Assembly: GCA_022452145.1 (NCBI GenBank)
Contig: JAKURY010000013.1
Span: 1 to 64,000 of the forward strand
From: Acidimicrobiales bacterium
GTDB lineage: Bacteria; Actinomycetota; Acidimicrobiia; Acidimicrobiales; MedAcidi-G1
Direction of reading: 5' to 3'
DNA length: 64,000 nt
Shown: positions 14,932 to 23,579 of the stretch, one piece after another
Layout: each line of letters begins with the position of its first letter
How positions within the stretch are numbered: position 1 is the first letter of the stretch
Notes under the pieces: model-generated
The model's database searches: none
What the model was told of the DNA's origin: nothing
The model's input: the letters and a program-made list of their open reading frames with translations, nothing else
Program-made: the position numbers and the translations under genes

Positions 14932-14959
14932 CGATTCTCGGGCCCAGATAGTCGATGTG

Positions 14960-14965
14960 TAGCGT
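14960..14965 (+). promoter_or_regulatory. Predicted -10 box TAGCGT
   Basis: TAGCGT-N6-GTG (start 14972) of the serine hydrolase lipoprotein gene; leaderless start likely. Confidence 0.5.
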
Positions 14966-14971
14966 CGCTCC

Positions 14972-16330
14972 GTGATCCGAACGGCCCGTCTGATCCTCCC
15001 GGCCCTGACCGCCCTAATGCTCATCGCAGCATGTGGCGGCGATTCCACCGATGTCTCCGAGGCTGCGGACGACTCCACGATGACGACAGATGAGTCCGTC
15101 GAGGCCGCGCCGGAGTCCACCACCGCGTTTGTTGTCGAAGAACCCGCCGAACAGCCGCCCGAGCCGACTGTCACCGTCGAGGCCGCACCGGAGACGACCA
15201 CCACCACGACCACCACCACGTCCGTTCCGGAGGAGCCGACTGAGGTAACGGTGGCTCCGACGGTCACCGTCGAAGCCGTACCGGATCCCGCCAGGTACGA
15301 CTTCACCGCCATTTCGCCGATAGTCCAGGACTTCGTCGACGAGAGGGGGCTGAACGGCGCCGGCCTGATCGTGGTCAAGGCCGACGACGGCGTCATCTAC
15401 CACGACCACTGGGGCGACTTCGGTCCAGATCGGATCTCCCTGGTCGCCTCGTCGTCGAAGATGGTCGTAGCAGGCGTCCTTATGCGGCTCCACGACGACG
15501 GCCTCCTGGACGTCGACGCACCGGTTGCAGATGTCGTCGACTGGGGGACTGGGAACCCCGAGATCACCCCTGCCCAGTTGATCTCGAACAGCTCCGGCCT
15601 GGTCGGCCTGCTCCCGAATCCGGCCTACGGGCCCTACGTGTGCCAGTTCCTCCCCATCGGCACGCTCCAGGCATGCGCAGAGCAGGTCTTCACCACCCCG
15701 GATGACGATGCCGACATCGTTCCGCCGGACACGGAGTTCCGGTACGGCGGGGCCCAGTGGCAGGTCGCGGGCGCCGTCGCCGAGGCGGCATCGGGGAAGT
15801 CGTGGTCGGTCCTGATCGACGAGGTCTACGTCCAGCCCTGTGGGCTGGAGGCGCTCGCCTTCAACAACCACTTCATCCAGTTGGCGGGTGATCCGAACAG
15901 GTACCCGGCACCGTTCAACAGCGATCCGTCGACGCTCGCGCCGACCGACAACCCGAACATGGAGGGCGGCGCCTACGTGACGACGGGCGACTACGGCGCA
16001 CTGCTCCTGATGCACCTCCGCGACGGCATGTGCGGGGAGTCCCGGGTGCTCTCCGCCGCCTCGATCGACCGGATGCACTCCGATCGGATCCTGGAGGCCT
16101 ATGGGGATGTCGCCTGGGGTGCCGGTACCGGGTACGGCATGGGCTGGTGGGTGGATCGTGAGACCGGGCGGATCAGCGACGGTGGCCTGTACGGCTCCGT
16201 GCCATGGCTGGACCTCGAGGACGGCTACGGCGCCTACCTGGTGGTCGAAGCCGATTCGGGGACCGGAAACGCACTGGCCGGCCTGTTGTACGACGTGGTG
16301 GAGGCAGCGGTCACCGGGAGCTCCCGCTGA
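14972..16330 (+). CDS. Beta-lactamase-family serine hydrolase lipoprotein
   Basis: Exported 452-residue protein. A signal peptide ends in LIAAC (lipobox), followed by about 80 residues of Glu/Thr/Pro-rich linker with a run of nine threonines, typical of a surface tether. The rest is a serine beta-lactamase/D-alanyl-D-alanine carboxypeptidase fold: the active-site SxxK is in SLVASSSKMVVAG. The second motif, normally YxN, reads RYGGAQW, and the third, normally KTG or HxG, appears as ISDGGLYGS. These substitutions suggest an esterase or peptidase rather than a drug-hydrolysing lactamase. It starts at GTG 14972 directly behind a TAGCGT hexamer. Confidence 0.85.
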   Translation: MIRTARLILPALTALMLIAACGGDSTDVSEAADDSTMTTDESVEAAPESTTAFVVEEPAEQPPEPTVTVEAAPETTTTTTTTTSVPEEPTEVTVAPTVTVEAVPDPARYDFTAISPIVQDFVDERGLNGAGLIVVKADDGVIYHDHWGDFGPDRISLVASSSKMVVAGVLMRLHDDGLLDVDAPVADVVDWGTGNPEITPAQLISNSSGLVGLLPNPAYGPYVCQFLPIGTLQACAEQVFTTPDDDADIVPPDTEFRYGGAQWQVAGAVAEAASGKSWSVLIDEVYVQPCGLEALAFNNHFIQLAGDPNRYPAPFNSDPSTLAPTDNPNMEGGAYVTTGDYGALLLMHLRDGMCGESRVLSAASIDRMHSDRILEAYGDVAWGAGTGYGMGWWVDRETGRISDGGLYGSVPWLDLEDGYGAYLVVEADSGTGNALAGLLYDVVEAAVTGSSR

Positions 16331-16392
16331 CGCCGGACACCTGGCTCAGGGGGTGGGCCGCACATCGCGTCCACCGGGCCCCGGCCCTGCCG

Positions 16393-16398
16393 TAGTTT
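16393..16398 (+). promoter_or_regulatory. Predicted -10 box TAGTTT
   Basis: TAGTTT-N6-ATG (start 16405) of the molybdopterin oxidoreductase gene; leaderless start likely. Confidence 0.5.
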
Positions 16399-16404
16399 CA
16401 GGAC

Positions 16405-17982
16405 ATGGGTAGAGCGGCAGCCGTCGCCGGGGTACTCGCTGCGGGTATGGCGCTAGCCGTCGGAGAGGCGGTGGCCGCCGTCACCGGTGGTCCGTCGCTC
16501 GTGGTGGTGGTCGGCGACGTCGTCGTGGACCTGGCCCCCGGTTGGCTGGTTCGACGGACGATCGACCTGCTGGGGACGACCCAGAAGCCGGCCCTTCTCA
16601 TCGGAATCGTCGTGGTCACCCTCCTGGCCGGTGGGGCCCTGGGTCGCAACGTCGGAGGCGGGCGTCGAACCGGTCGGGCGACGTTCGTGGCCTTCGGCCT
16701 GGTGGGCTTCGGCGCGGCGGCGTGGTCGGGTGCTCCGATCAGGGGCCTGGCGTCCGGGCTGGCCGCAGTATCGGTCGGTATCTCTGTACTGGAGGCAGGG
16801 CTCAGGAGGGTTCCCGTCAGTGGCCTACCGCCGAACGATCCGGCGACCGATCCGCCGACCGCCGTGCCGCTCGAGGATCCCCGGGTTAAGGCCACGACGC
16901 GACGCGGGTTCATCATGTACGCCGCGGGCATGTCCGTCGCGGCCGGCGCCGTAGCCGTCGGGAGCCGGGCGCTAGCAAGGCGAGGCACCGATGGGCTACG
17001 GGCACAGGTGGATCTCCCGTCGACCCGCAGGACGGCGGACGACAGGCCTGCTACGACTACCACCACGACCGAGGGCCCCTGGTCCCCGATGCCGGGGCTC
17101 GCCCGGTGGGTCACCCCGAACGACGACTTCTACCGGATCGACACCGCTCTCGTCGTTCCCCGGGTAGATCCGGGAACGTGGTCGATGACCATCGGGGGAC
17201 TCGTCGACCGCCCACTCCGATTCGCCCTCGATGACCTGTTGGGCATGGACCTAGTCGACGCCGTGGTAACTCTCAACTGCGTGTCCAACGAGGTGGGTGG
17301 AGGCCTGGTCGGCAATGCCGTCTGGACGGGGGTGCCCCTGGCCGACCTCTTGGCAGAGGCGGGGCCGACCACGGGTGCCGAACAGGTGATGGCCTGGTCG
17401 GTCGACGGCTTCAACGCGGGGTTCCCGATGACGGCGGTCCTGGACGGCCGAACGGCGCTGGTGGCCGTCGGGATGAACGGCGAACCCCTTCCATACCGAC
17501 ACGGGTTCCCGGCCCGCCTCGTCGTGGCAGGGCTGTACGGGTACGTGTCGGCCGTCAAGTGGCTGGACCGGATCCAGTTGACCACGCTCGACGATGACGG
17601 CTACTGGATCCCGCGGGGATGGGCGAAGTACGGGCCGATCAAGATCTCCTCCAGGATCGACGTTCCCGTCGGATCGGCGGTTCCGGCCGGACGCCAGCCG
17701 ATCGCCGGCGTCGCCTGGGCTCCCGTCACCGGCGTCGGCGGGGTCGAGGTGTCGGTCGACGACGGGCCCTGGACGGCGTGCCGGCTCCTCCAGGAGAGCG
17801 CTCCGGGCCGACCGGGGGACAGCTGGGTCCAGTGGTTCCTGGCCTGGGACGCCGAGCCGGGGGCCCATGTGCTGCGGGTTCGGGCACATGACGCCGACGG
17901 GCGCGTCCAGCCACCCGGGCCGAAGCCGATTGCGCCAGATGGAGCCGAGGGCTATCACACCCGACTGATCCGAGCTGCCTGA
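16405..17982 (+). CDS. Membrane-anchored sulfite-oxidase-like molybdopterin oxidoreductase
   Basis: A 525-residue molybdoenzyme of the sulfite oxidase superfamily. Residues 1-140 form about four transmembrane helices; then KATTRRGFIMYAAGMSVAAG looks like a twin-arginine motif with its hydrophobic stretch, followed by a Thr-rich linker. The catalytic domain begins near residue 230 (FYRIDTALVVPRVDPGTWSM); the Cys in TLNCVSNEVGG is the expected molybdenum ligand, and a YGYVSAVKWLDRIQL block and a C-terminal immunoglobulin-like dimerisation-type domain (VEVSVDDGPW) follow. The active site is probably outside the membrane. The natural substrate is unknown; homologues include sulfite oxidases and peptide methionine sulfoxide reductase MsrP. 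Confidence 0.88.
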   Translation: MGRAAAVAGVLAAGMALAVGEAVAAVTGGPSLVVVVGDVVVDLAPGWLVRRTIDLLGTTQKPALLIGIVVVTLLAGGALGRNVGGGRRTGRATFVAFGLVGFGAAAWSGAPIRGLASGLAAVSVGISVLEAGLRRVPVSGLPPNDPATDPPTAVPLEDPRVKATTRRGFIMYAAGMSVAAGAVAVGSRALARRGTDGLRAQVDLPSTRRTADDRPATTTTTTEGPWSPMPGLARWVTPNDDFYRIDTALVVPRVDPGTWSMTIGGLVDRPLRFALDDLLGMDLVDAVVTLNCVSNEVGGGLVGNAVWTGVPLADLLAEAGPTTGAEQVMAWSVDGFNAGFPMTAVLDGRTALVAVGMNGEPLPYRHGFPARLVVAGLYGYVSAVKWLDRIQLTTLDDDGYWIPRGWAKYGPIKISSRIDVPVGSAVPAGRQPIAGVAWAPVTGVGGVEVSVDDGPWTACRLLQESAPGRPGDSWVQWFLAWDAEPGAHVLRVRAHDADGRVQPPGPKPIAPDGAEGYHTRLIRAA

Positions 17983-18093
17983 GCGTTGACGGCCGCCGAC
18001 CGGAGGGTGGTGATCAGGGGCCCCGAGGGCCCACGGCCGACGTCTACGACGGGGCGGCGCGCATTGGCTGCGATCCTCTGGAATACTGCGGGC

Positions 18094-18786
18094 ATGCATA
18101 TGCGAACCCTCGCCCCGGCCACCCTCGTCATTATCGCCCTCGCCGCAACCGGCTGTGGCCTGCTCGAGACGAACGACGACGAACTGGAGACCCTGAGGGT
18201 CGAGATCATCCAGCTGCGCGAGGACTTCATGGACCTCGAGGCCGAGGTGTCCCTCCTGGCCCGGGTGCCGGCGACCACCACCACCTCGGCTTCGTCTGCG
18301 ACGGCCACGACAGCGGCCCCGGCCACCACGACGTCCAAGGCGGCCTCCTCGGGCGGTTCGTCGTCCGATGAGGCCGACGATGCGTCGGCCGCCACCGTGC
18401 CGGTCGGGCTGAACGAGGATGCCATCCTGACGGCCACCTACAACTGGGGCCCGAGTGACCCGGCGCTCATCCTCCAGGAGATGCTGGGGATCACGGCCGA
18501 CGGCTGGTACGGCAACGGCACCCGCGCCGCCCACCTGGCCGAGCTCGATGCCCGAGGCCTGACCACCGACGGCGTGCCGTCGCCGCCGACAACCACGGCA
18601 GTACCCGAAGAGGCCACCACCGAGGTTCCCGCCGTCGACGATGGAACGGCCGATACCACGGCCACCACCGAGGTTCCCGCCTCCGACGATGGAACGACCG
18701 ACGCCACGACCACCACCGAAGCTCCGGCCGAGACGACCACCACGACCGAGGCTCCGGCCGAGACGACCACGACGGCTGGCGGATAA
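18094..18786 (+). CDS. Lipoprotein with coiled coil and peptidoglycan-binding-like domain
   Basis: A 230-residue exported protein. ATG 18094 gives a clean signal peptide with lipobox ATGC; the longer open frame upstream looks non-coding. Next is a heptad-patterned helix (ELETLRVEIIQLREDFMDLE) suited to coiled-coil oligomerisation, a Thr/Ser/Ala-rich spacer, then about 45 residues (ALILQEMLGITADGWYGNGT followed by RAAH) resembling the repeat of PG_binding_1 domains (LQ...LGI.ADG.YG.GT). The tail is low-complexity Thr/Glu/Ala repeats encoded by tandem DNA repeats. It may link the membrane to the cell wall; function is inferred. An AATACT hexamer 7 nt upstream may be its -10 box. Confidence 0.72.
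   Translation: MHMRTLAPATLVIIALAATGCGLLETNDDELETLRVEIIQLREDFMDLEAEVSLLARVPATTTTSASSATATTAAPATTTSKAASSGGSSSDEADDASAATVPVGLNEDAILTATYNWGPSDPALILQEMLGITADGWYGNGTRAAHLAELDARGLTTDGVPSPPTTTAVPEEATTEVPAVDDGTADTTATTEVPASDDGTTDATTTTEAPAETTTTTEAPAETTTTAGG
18613..18778 (+). repeat. Tandem coding repeats (48 bp x2 and 30 bp x2)
   Basis: Units at 18613-18660 and 18661-18708 are near-identical 48-mers (starting GCCACCACCGAGGTTCCC). A 30-bp unit starting GCTCCGGCCGAGACGACCAC occurs at 18721 and, slightly changed at its end, at 18751. They encode the Thr/Glu-rich tail of the lipoprotein and are likely length-variable. Confidence 0.75.
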
Positions 18787-18825
18787 CCCCGGCGAGAGGC
18801 GAGAGCGGTCCCGCCGCCGCGTCGA

Positions 18826-18848
18826 CTGCCCGGTCGCCGACCGGGCAG
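18826..18848. terminator. Bidirectional terminator hairpin
   Basis: CTGCCCGGTC-GCC-GACCGGGCAG is a perfect 10-bp stem with a 3-nt loop between the convergent lipoprotein and creatinase genes. No U-tract, as is common in high-GC Actinobacteria. Confidence 0.65.
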
Positions 18849-18852
18849 GGGT

Positions 18853-20082
18853 TCAGTCGCCGATGATGTTGTGCTCGGGGCCGTATGGGAAGCCGGTGAT
18901 GTTCTCGGCTCCGTCGTCGCCCACGATCAGGATGTCGTGCTCCCGGTAGCCGCCTGCACCCGGACGGCCGTCAGGGATGGCGATCATCGGCTCCATGGAC
19001 ACGACCATCCCTGGCTCCAGCACCGTCTCGACGTCCTCGCGGAGTTCCACGCCGGCCTCCCGGCCGTAGTAGTGGCTGAGCACCCCGAAGCTGTGCCCGT
19101 AGCCGAAGGACCGGTACTCCAGCAGGCCGTGTGACCGGTAGACGTCGTTCAGCTCGGCGGCGATGTCGCAGCACCGGGCACCGGGGCGGATCAGGTTCAG
19201 GCCGCGTTCGTGGACCTCGACGTTCACCTCCCAGAGGCGGAGGTGCTCGTCGGAGGTGACGTGGTCGCAGAACAGCGTCCGTTCCAGGGCCGTGTAGTAG
19301 CCGAAGATCATCGGGAACGTGTTCAGCGACAGGATGTCACCCGACTCCACCACCTTGTTGGTGACCGGGTTGTGGGCGCCGTCGGTGTTGATGCCCGACT
19401 GGAACCACGTCCAGGTGTCCATGAGCTCCACGAACTGGAAGCTGGCGGCGATCTCACGCACCATTGCCCGTGTGGTGGCCAGGGCGACCTCGTGTTCGGG
19501 CACTCCGGCGGCCACCGCGGCGACGCAGGCCTCGGCACCCAGGTCGCAGATCCGGGCGCCGTGGCGGATGAGGTCGTGTTCCTCGGCGGACTTGATGGTT
19601 CTCATCCACATGGTGGCCGCTCCGACGTCCACGAGCTCCACACCGGGCAGCGCCGCCTCCAGCGCACGGAACTGGTCGACGGTGAGGTGGTCGAGCTCGA
19701 CGCCCAGGCGCGATACGCCGGCGGTGAGGTCCCGGACGGCCCTGTAGTAGTTGTCCCGCCGCCAGTCGGAGTAGACGAGGTTGTCTCCGTGGGTGCGGCG
19801 CCACGGCTGGCCGCCGTCGATGCCGGCCGAGATGGTGGTGGCCTGATCGGCGTCTATGAGCATCCCGTACTTGCGGCCGAAGTAGCAGAAGATCCAGCCG
19901 GAGTGGTAGCAGATGTTGTGGTACGAGGTCAGGAGGCAGGCGTCGATTCCCTCTATCGCCATGTGTGCCCGCAGGGCGTCCTGGCGCCGCTCCATCTCGG
20001 CGGCCGAGAACGGCGACCACTCCTTCTCACCCCAGTGCCAGCGGGTGACGTGGACCATGTCATCGGTGTGTGAAGTGTCCAT
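18853..20082 (-). CDS. Creatinase (creatine amidinohydrolase), M24 pita-bread fold
   Basis: Hydrolyses creatine to sarcosine and urea. The 409-residue sequence aligns closely along its whole length with my recollection of Pseudomonas putida creatinase: TSYHNICYHSGWIFCYFGRKYG, IDGGQPWRRTHGDNLVYSDW, MDTWTWFQSGINTDGAHNP, LERTLFCDHV, YRSFGYGHSFGVLSHYYGREAG, VVSMEPM and the ending GYREHDILIV. Arg70 and His237 correspond to the known Arg64 and catalytic His232 of that enzyme, and the glutamates after SMEP are present. A GGAGG precedes ATG 20082. The next gene on this strand is a PLP enzyme, and a BMP-type importer is divergent from it, so uptake and breakdown of creatine or a relative is plausible. 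No sarcosine oxidase or urease gene is in the window. Confidence 0.93.
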   Translation of the reverse strand: MDTSHTDDMVHVTRWHWGEKEWSPFSAAEMERRQDALRAHMAIEGIDACLLTSYHNICYHSGWIFCYFGRKYGMLIDADQATTISAGIDGGQPWRRTHGDNLVYSDWRRDNYYRAVRDLTAGVSRLGVELDHLTVDQFRALEAALPGVELVDVGAATMWMRTIKSAEEHDLIRHGARICDLGAEACVAAVAAGVPEHEVALATTRAMVREIAASFQFVELMDTWTWFQSGINTDGAHNPVTNKVVESGDILSLNTFPMIFGYYTALERTLFCDHVTSDEHLRLWEVNVEVHERGLNLIRPGARCCDIAAELNDVYRSHGLLEYRSFGYGHSFGVLSHYYGREAGVELREDVETVLEPGMVVSMEPMIAIPDGRPGAGGYREHDILIVGDDGAENITGFPYGPEHNIIGD

Positions 20083-20178
20083 CGGGGCCTCCTTCGGCGT
20101 ACTGCGTATCAGATCGGCAAAACGGCGAACGGACCACCTCGTCGGCGGCCCGCAGATCCCTCCTGTGTGGAGGGGAGG

Positions 20179-21345
20179 CTACCGGGCCAGGCCGGCCACG
20201 ATTCGGTCCAGCATCTCGTCGAGTACGGCGGTCGAGGTTCCGAAGGTCATGCGGACGTGGCCCCCACCACCCGCGCCAAACGGGGGTCCGCTCTTGCAGG
20301 CCACCCCGGTCCGCTCCCGAAGCCACCGGCCCGGCCGGTCGCCGGGCTCGAACGCCGAGAGATCCAACCACGCCAGGAAGGTGGACTCGGGAAGGTGCAC
20401 CCGGACCTCGGGCAGCTCGTCGGCCAGTCGCTCCACCAGGTGGTGGCGGTGGCGGTCGAACAGGGCGACCAGGGCGTCGACCCACTCGTCGGCGGTGTCC
20501 CAGCCGGCGATGACCGCCTCGCAGCCCAGGCGGTTGACGCCCCCGAGCAGTTCCGCCGGGACCTCGGCGAACCTGGCGTGGAGGTGCTCGTCGGCGAACG
20601 AGGCTACGGCGCACCTGAGGCCGCCCATGGCGAACGTCTTGACCCCCGACGTCAGGACGACCGTGCGTTCGGTGGCGCCGTCGATGAGGGGCAGGGGCCG
20701 GTGGATGGCCCCCGGGTAGACGAAGTCGGAGTGGATTTCGTCCGATGCGATGACCAGGTCGTGCTCGTTGGCCAGATCAACGATCCGGGCCAGCTGGTCG
20801 TCCGTGAGGACGCGGCCGGTCGGATTGTGGGGATGGCAGAGCACTAGCAGGCGGATCCCCTTGTCGTCGGCCAGCAGCCGTGCCAGGTGGTCCAGGTCGT
20901 AGTGCCAGCCGTCGGCGTCGCGGACCAGGGGCCAGTCGACGGTGCGTCGTCCGGTGGTGGGCCCGATCTCGTTGAACGGAAAGTAGATGGGCGGGGTGAG
21001 GAGCACGCCGTCGCCGGGGTCGGTGAATGCCTCGACGACCGCCCAGACGCCCTGCAGGACCGACACCGTGGGGAGGACCAGGTCGGGATCCGGCGTCCAC
21101 CCGTGACGGCGCGTCATCCATCCGGAGAAGGCGGGGCCGAGGCGGGCTACGGCGTCGTGGTAACCGAAGGCACCCAACTCCACGAGCTCGGCTAGGCGTT
21201 CGGTCATGGCCGGCACCGGACCCAGGTCGTGCTCGGCGACGAATGACGGGTACACGGATCCGTCGTGGCCTGCCCACTTGTAGCCGCCTCCGGCGACTTT
21301 TCTGGCCACGTCGACGTGGTCGAGGTCGTCGGGGCTGATCGGCAC
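20179..21345 (-). CDS. MalY/PatB-like PLP-dependent aminotransferase or C-S lyase
   Basis: Fold-type I PLP enzyme (388 residues) closest in look to the MalY/PatB cystathionine beta-lyase subgroup of class I/II aminotransferases. Seen: GYHDAVARLGPAFSGWMTRRHGW, PPIYFPFNEI, CHPHNPTGRV, IASDEIHSDFVYPG (a MalY-type SDEIHxD block) and SGVKTFAMGGLRCA with the Lys that binds PLP. Activity may be C-S beta-elimination or transamination; the sequence does not decide. GTG 21345 is chosen because TAGCAT lies 8 nt upstream; ATG 21375 is in frame but would overlap that promoter. It precedes creatinase on the same strand with a 96-nt gap. Confidence 0.85.
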   Translation of the reverse strand: MPISPDDLDHVDVARKVAGGGYKWAGHDGSVYPSFVAEHDLGPVPAMTERLAELVELGAFGYHDAVARLGPAFSGWMTRRHGWTPDPDLVLPTVSVLQGVWAVVEAFTDPGDGVLLTPPIYFPFNEIGPTTGRRTVDWPLVRDADGWHYDLDHLARLLADDKGIRLLVLCHPHNPTGRVLTDDQLARIVDLANEHDLVIASDEIHSDFVYPGAIHRPLPLIDGATERTVVLTSGVKTFAMGGLRCAVASFADEHLHARFAEVPAELLGGVNRLGCEAVIAGWDTADEWVDALVALFDRHRHHLVERLADELPEVRVHLPESTFLAWLDLSAFEPGDRPGRWLRERTGVACKSGPPFGAGGGGHVRMTFGTSTAVLDEMLDRIVAGLAR

Positions 21346-21353
21346 GGGCGCCG

Positions 21354-21359
21354 ATGCTA
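21354..21359 (-). promoter_or_regulatory. Predicted -10 box TAGCAT of the MalY-like gene
   Basis: TAGCAT-N8-GTG on the minus strand (start 21345), in the divergent region shared with the BMP-type transporter. Confidence 0.5.
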
Positions 21360-21439
21360 CCCGTCGCCCCGGCATGGGTAGCCCGTCGGTTCGACAAACT
21401 GTTGACGGCGTTGTGGGCACGGGAGAGACTGCCGCCCCG

Positions 21440-22579
21440 ATGGGAGACTGGCTGCGATCTCGACTGGCTCGGATCGCGGGACCACGGCTGGCGGGTCCGC
21501 TCGTGCCCGTCGTGGCCGTCATGGCGGCTTTCCTGGTCGGCGGGGTCATGCTCCTTATGCTCGGCGCCAACCCGATCGAGGGCTACGGCGCGCTCCTGGA
21601 CGGGGCATTCGGCGATGCCGACGCCCTGGCCGACACGGCGCTCAAGTCCATGCCCCTCCTGCTGGTGGGCATCGGAATCTGCATCGCCTTCCGAGCGTCC
21701 GTCATCAACATCGGCGGCGAGGGACAGATGATCGCGGGGGCGATCGTGTCCACGCTGGTCGCCCTGGGCCTACCCGACTTGCCCCGGGTGCTCCTCGTGC
21801 CGCTCGTACTGCTGGGTGGCCTGGTCGGCGGCGCCATCTGGGGGGCCATACCGGGAGCGTTGAAGGCCTACAGCGGGGTCAACGAGATCCTCTCCACGAT
21901 CATGCTCAACATCGTCGCCGTACAGCTCATGAACTTCCTGCTCAGGGACATGATCATGGACCCCTACGAGAAGGATGGCGGCCGGATCCCCCAGACCCGG
22001 AGGCTGTCCGACAACTCCGACCTTCCCCTCCTGCCCGGCGGCACCCGCCTCCACATCGGCGTGCTGGTCGCCCTGGCCATGGCGGTCCTGGCGTGGGCGC
22101 TCCTCTGGAGGACCTCGCTCGGCTTTCGCCTCCGCGCCGTGGGCCACAGCTCGGCCGCCGCCCGCTACGCCGGTATGCCGGTCAAGAGGACCATCGTGGC
22201 GGCTCTCACGTTCAGCGGCGCCATGTGCGGCCTGGCCGGGGCGATCCTGGTCTTCGGCAGCGAGTCCCACCGGTTCGTGACCGACGGTTCCAGCGTCGGC
22301 TTCACCGGCTCGGCTGGCTTCAACGGCATCGTGACGGCGCTGTTCGGCGGCCTCCATCCGCTCTGGACCATCCCGTCCTCGTTCTTCTTCGGTGGCCTCC
22401 TGTTCGGAGCCAACGCCATGCAGCGGGCGGTGCAGGTACCGGCCGCCCTGATCGTGGCCCTGAACGGCCTGGTGGTCGTATTCGTGGTCAGCAGCGATCG
22501 GCTCCGGCGGGCCGTGGGGGAGAGCCTGGGTCGTGAGCGGGAGTCCTCGGCCGGCGGGGACGTGGAGGTGCGGTCATGA
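21440..22579 (+). CDS. BMP-type ABC transporter permease, subunit 1
   Basis: Membrane subunit (379 residues) of the sugar/nucleoside-type importers that use BMP-family binding proteins (as in Bacillus NupP/YufP). About ten hydrophobic helices are visible, with the family block FRASVINIGGEGQMIAGAIVS and the GVNEILSTIMLNIVAVQL stretch, and a C-terminal GFNGIVTALFGGLHPLWTIPSSFFFGGLLFGA. ATG 21440 gives a short basic N-terminus before the first helix; a longer in-frame start at 21374 would overlap the divergent gene's promoter. The second permease begins in the stop codon (ATGA). Confidence 0.9.
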   Translation: MGDWLRSRLARIAGPRLAGPLVPVVAVMAAFLVGGVMLLMLGANPIEGYGALLDGAFGDADALADTALKSMPLLLVGIGICIAFRASVINIGGEGQMIAGAIVSTLVALGLPDLPRVLLVPLVLLGGLVGGAIWGAIPGALKAYSGVNEILSTIMLNIVAVQLMNFLLRDMIMDPYEKDGGRIPQTRRLSDNSDLPLLPGGTRLHIGVLVALAMAVLAWALLWRTSLGFRLRAVGHSSAAARYAGMPVKRTIVAALTFSGAMCGLAGAILVFGSESHRFVTDGSSVGFTGSAGFNGIVTALFGGLHPLWTIPSSFFFGGLLFGANAMQRAVQVPAALIVALNGLVVVFVVSSDRLRRAVGESLGRERESSAGGDVEVRS

Positions 22580-23508
22580 CCGACTTCTTCACCATGGCCT
22601 CCCTGGTGTTCGTGGTCGGCTCGGGGATCCGGCTGGCAACCCCGTTCCTGCTGGCGGGCCTGGGTGAGACGATCGGCCAGCGCAGCGGGGTCCTGAACCT
22701 CGGCGTCGACGGCGTCATGCTGCTGGGTGCCTTCGGCGCCTACTGGACCATCCTCGAGACCAGGAGTCCGGTCACCGGCGTCCTGGTCGGGCTGGCCGTC
22801 GGACTGGTGATGGGCATCGTGTACGGCGTCGTCACGGTGACCCTGCGGGCCGAGCAGGGGGTCAGCGGTATCGGGATCTTCCTCTTCGGCCTGGGCATGA
22901 GCGACCTGCTCTTCCAGAAGAAGGTGGGTACGCCCCTCCCCATCCGGGGCTTCGCCGACTGGCACGTGCCGGTGCTTTCCGACATCCCGAAGGTCGGCGA
23001 GATGTTCTTCCAGCATTCCGTACTGGTGTACCTGGCATTCCTGCTGGTGCCCGTGGTGGCATTCCTGCTGAACCGGACGACCTTCGGGTTGAACGTCAGG
23101 GCCGTGGGCGAGAACCCGGCGGCCGCCGACAGCCTCGGCGTGAGCGTCGCCCGGGTGCGCTACACGACGATCCTGCTCGCCAACGGACTGGCCGGCCTGG
23201 CCGGTGCGGTGCTGGCGATCGAGTTGGGCATCTTCCAGCAGAACCTCACCAACGGCCAGGGGTTCATCGCCATCGCTCTCGTCTACTTCGGGGCGTGGAG
23301 GCCCGTGGGGGTGATGGGCGGAGCCCTGCTGTTCGGGATGGTCTCGGCCACCGTGCTCCAGTGGAAGACCCTCGGCCTGGTGTCCGGCGCCACGTCCAGC
23401 CTTACCGCCATGGCGCCGGCCGTCCTGACCATCGTCGCCCTGGTGGTGATCAGCCGAACCATCGGCCAGCCGGCGGCACTAACCCGCCCATTCGACCGTG
23501 GACGGTGA
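22576..23508 (+). CDS. BMP-type ABC transporter permease, subunit 2
   Basis: Second permease (310 residues) of the importer (NupQ/YufQ-like), forming a heterodimer with the preceding subunit. Conserved features: RLATPFLLAGLGETIGQRSGVLNLGVDGVMLLGAFGAY near the start, where the GVLNLGVDG loop mirrors the INIGGEG loop of subunit 1, then FGLNVRAVGENPAAADSLGVSV, the cytoplasmic coupling region, and IALVYFGAWRPVGVMGGALLFG. About eight to nine transmembrane helices. ATG 22576 overlaps the upstream stop; an untranslated gap of about 70 nt separates it from the binding-protein gene. Confidence 0.9.
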   Translation: MTDFFTMASLVFVVGSGIRLATPFLLAGLGETIGQRSGVLNLGVDGVMLLGAFGAYWTILETRSPVTGVLVGLAVGLVMGIVYGVVTVTLRAEQGVSGIGIFLFGLGMSDLLFQKKVGTPLPIRGFADWHVPVLSDIPKVGEMFFQHSVLVYLAFLLVPVVAFLLNRTTFGLNVRAVGENPAAADSLGVSVARVRYTTILLANGLAGLAGAVLAIELGIFQQNLTNGQGFIAIALVYFGAWRPVGVMGGALLFGMVSATVLQWKTLGLVSGATSSLTAMAPAVLTIVALVVISRTIGQPAALTRPFDRGR

Positions 23509-23579
23509 CAGCGACTATGAACAACACGGATCTCGGCCGGGACCACCGGTCGGAGGAGAATCCCCGAGGGAGGGACACC

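Noticed and set aside
14840-14935. Complete tRNA gene
   Set aside because: Only the T-arm and 3' acceptor strand fold; no D-arm, anticodon arm or 5' acceptor could be found.
19210-20073. Long plus-strand open frame of 287 codons opposite creatinase
   Set aside because: It is the complement of a confidently identified creatinase gene; the translation is rich in Arg/Val/Gly/Asp with no family features.
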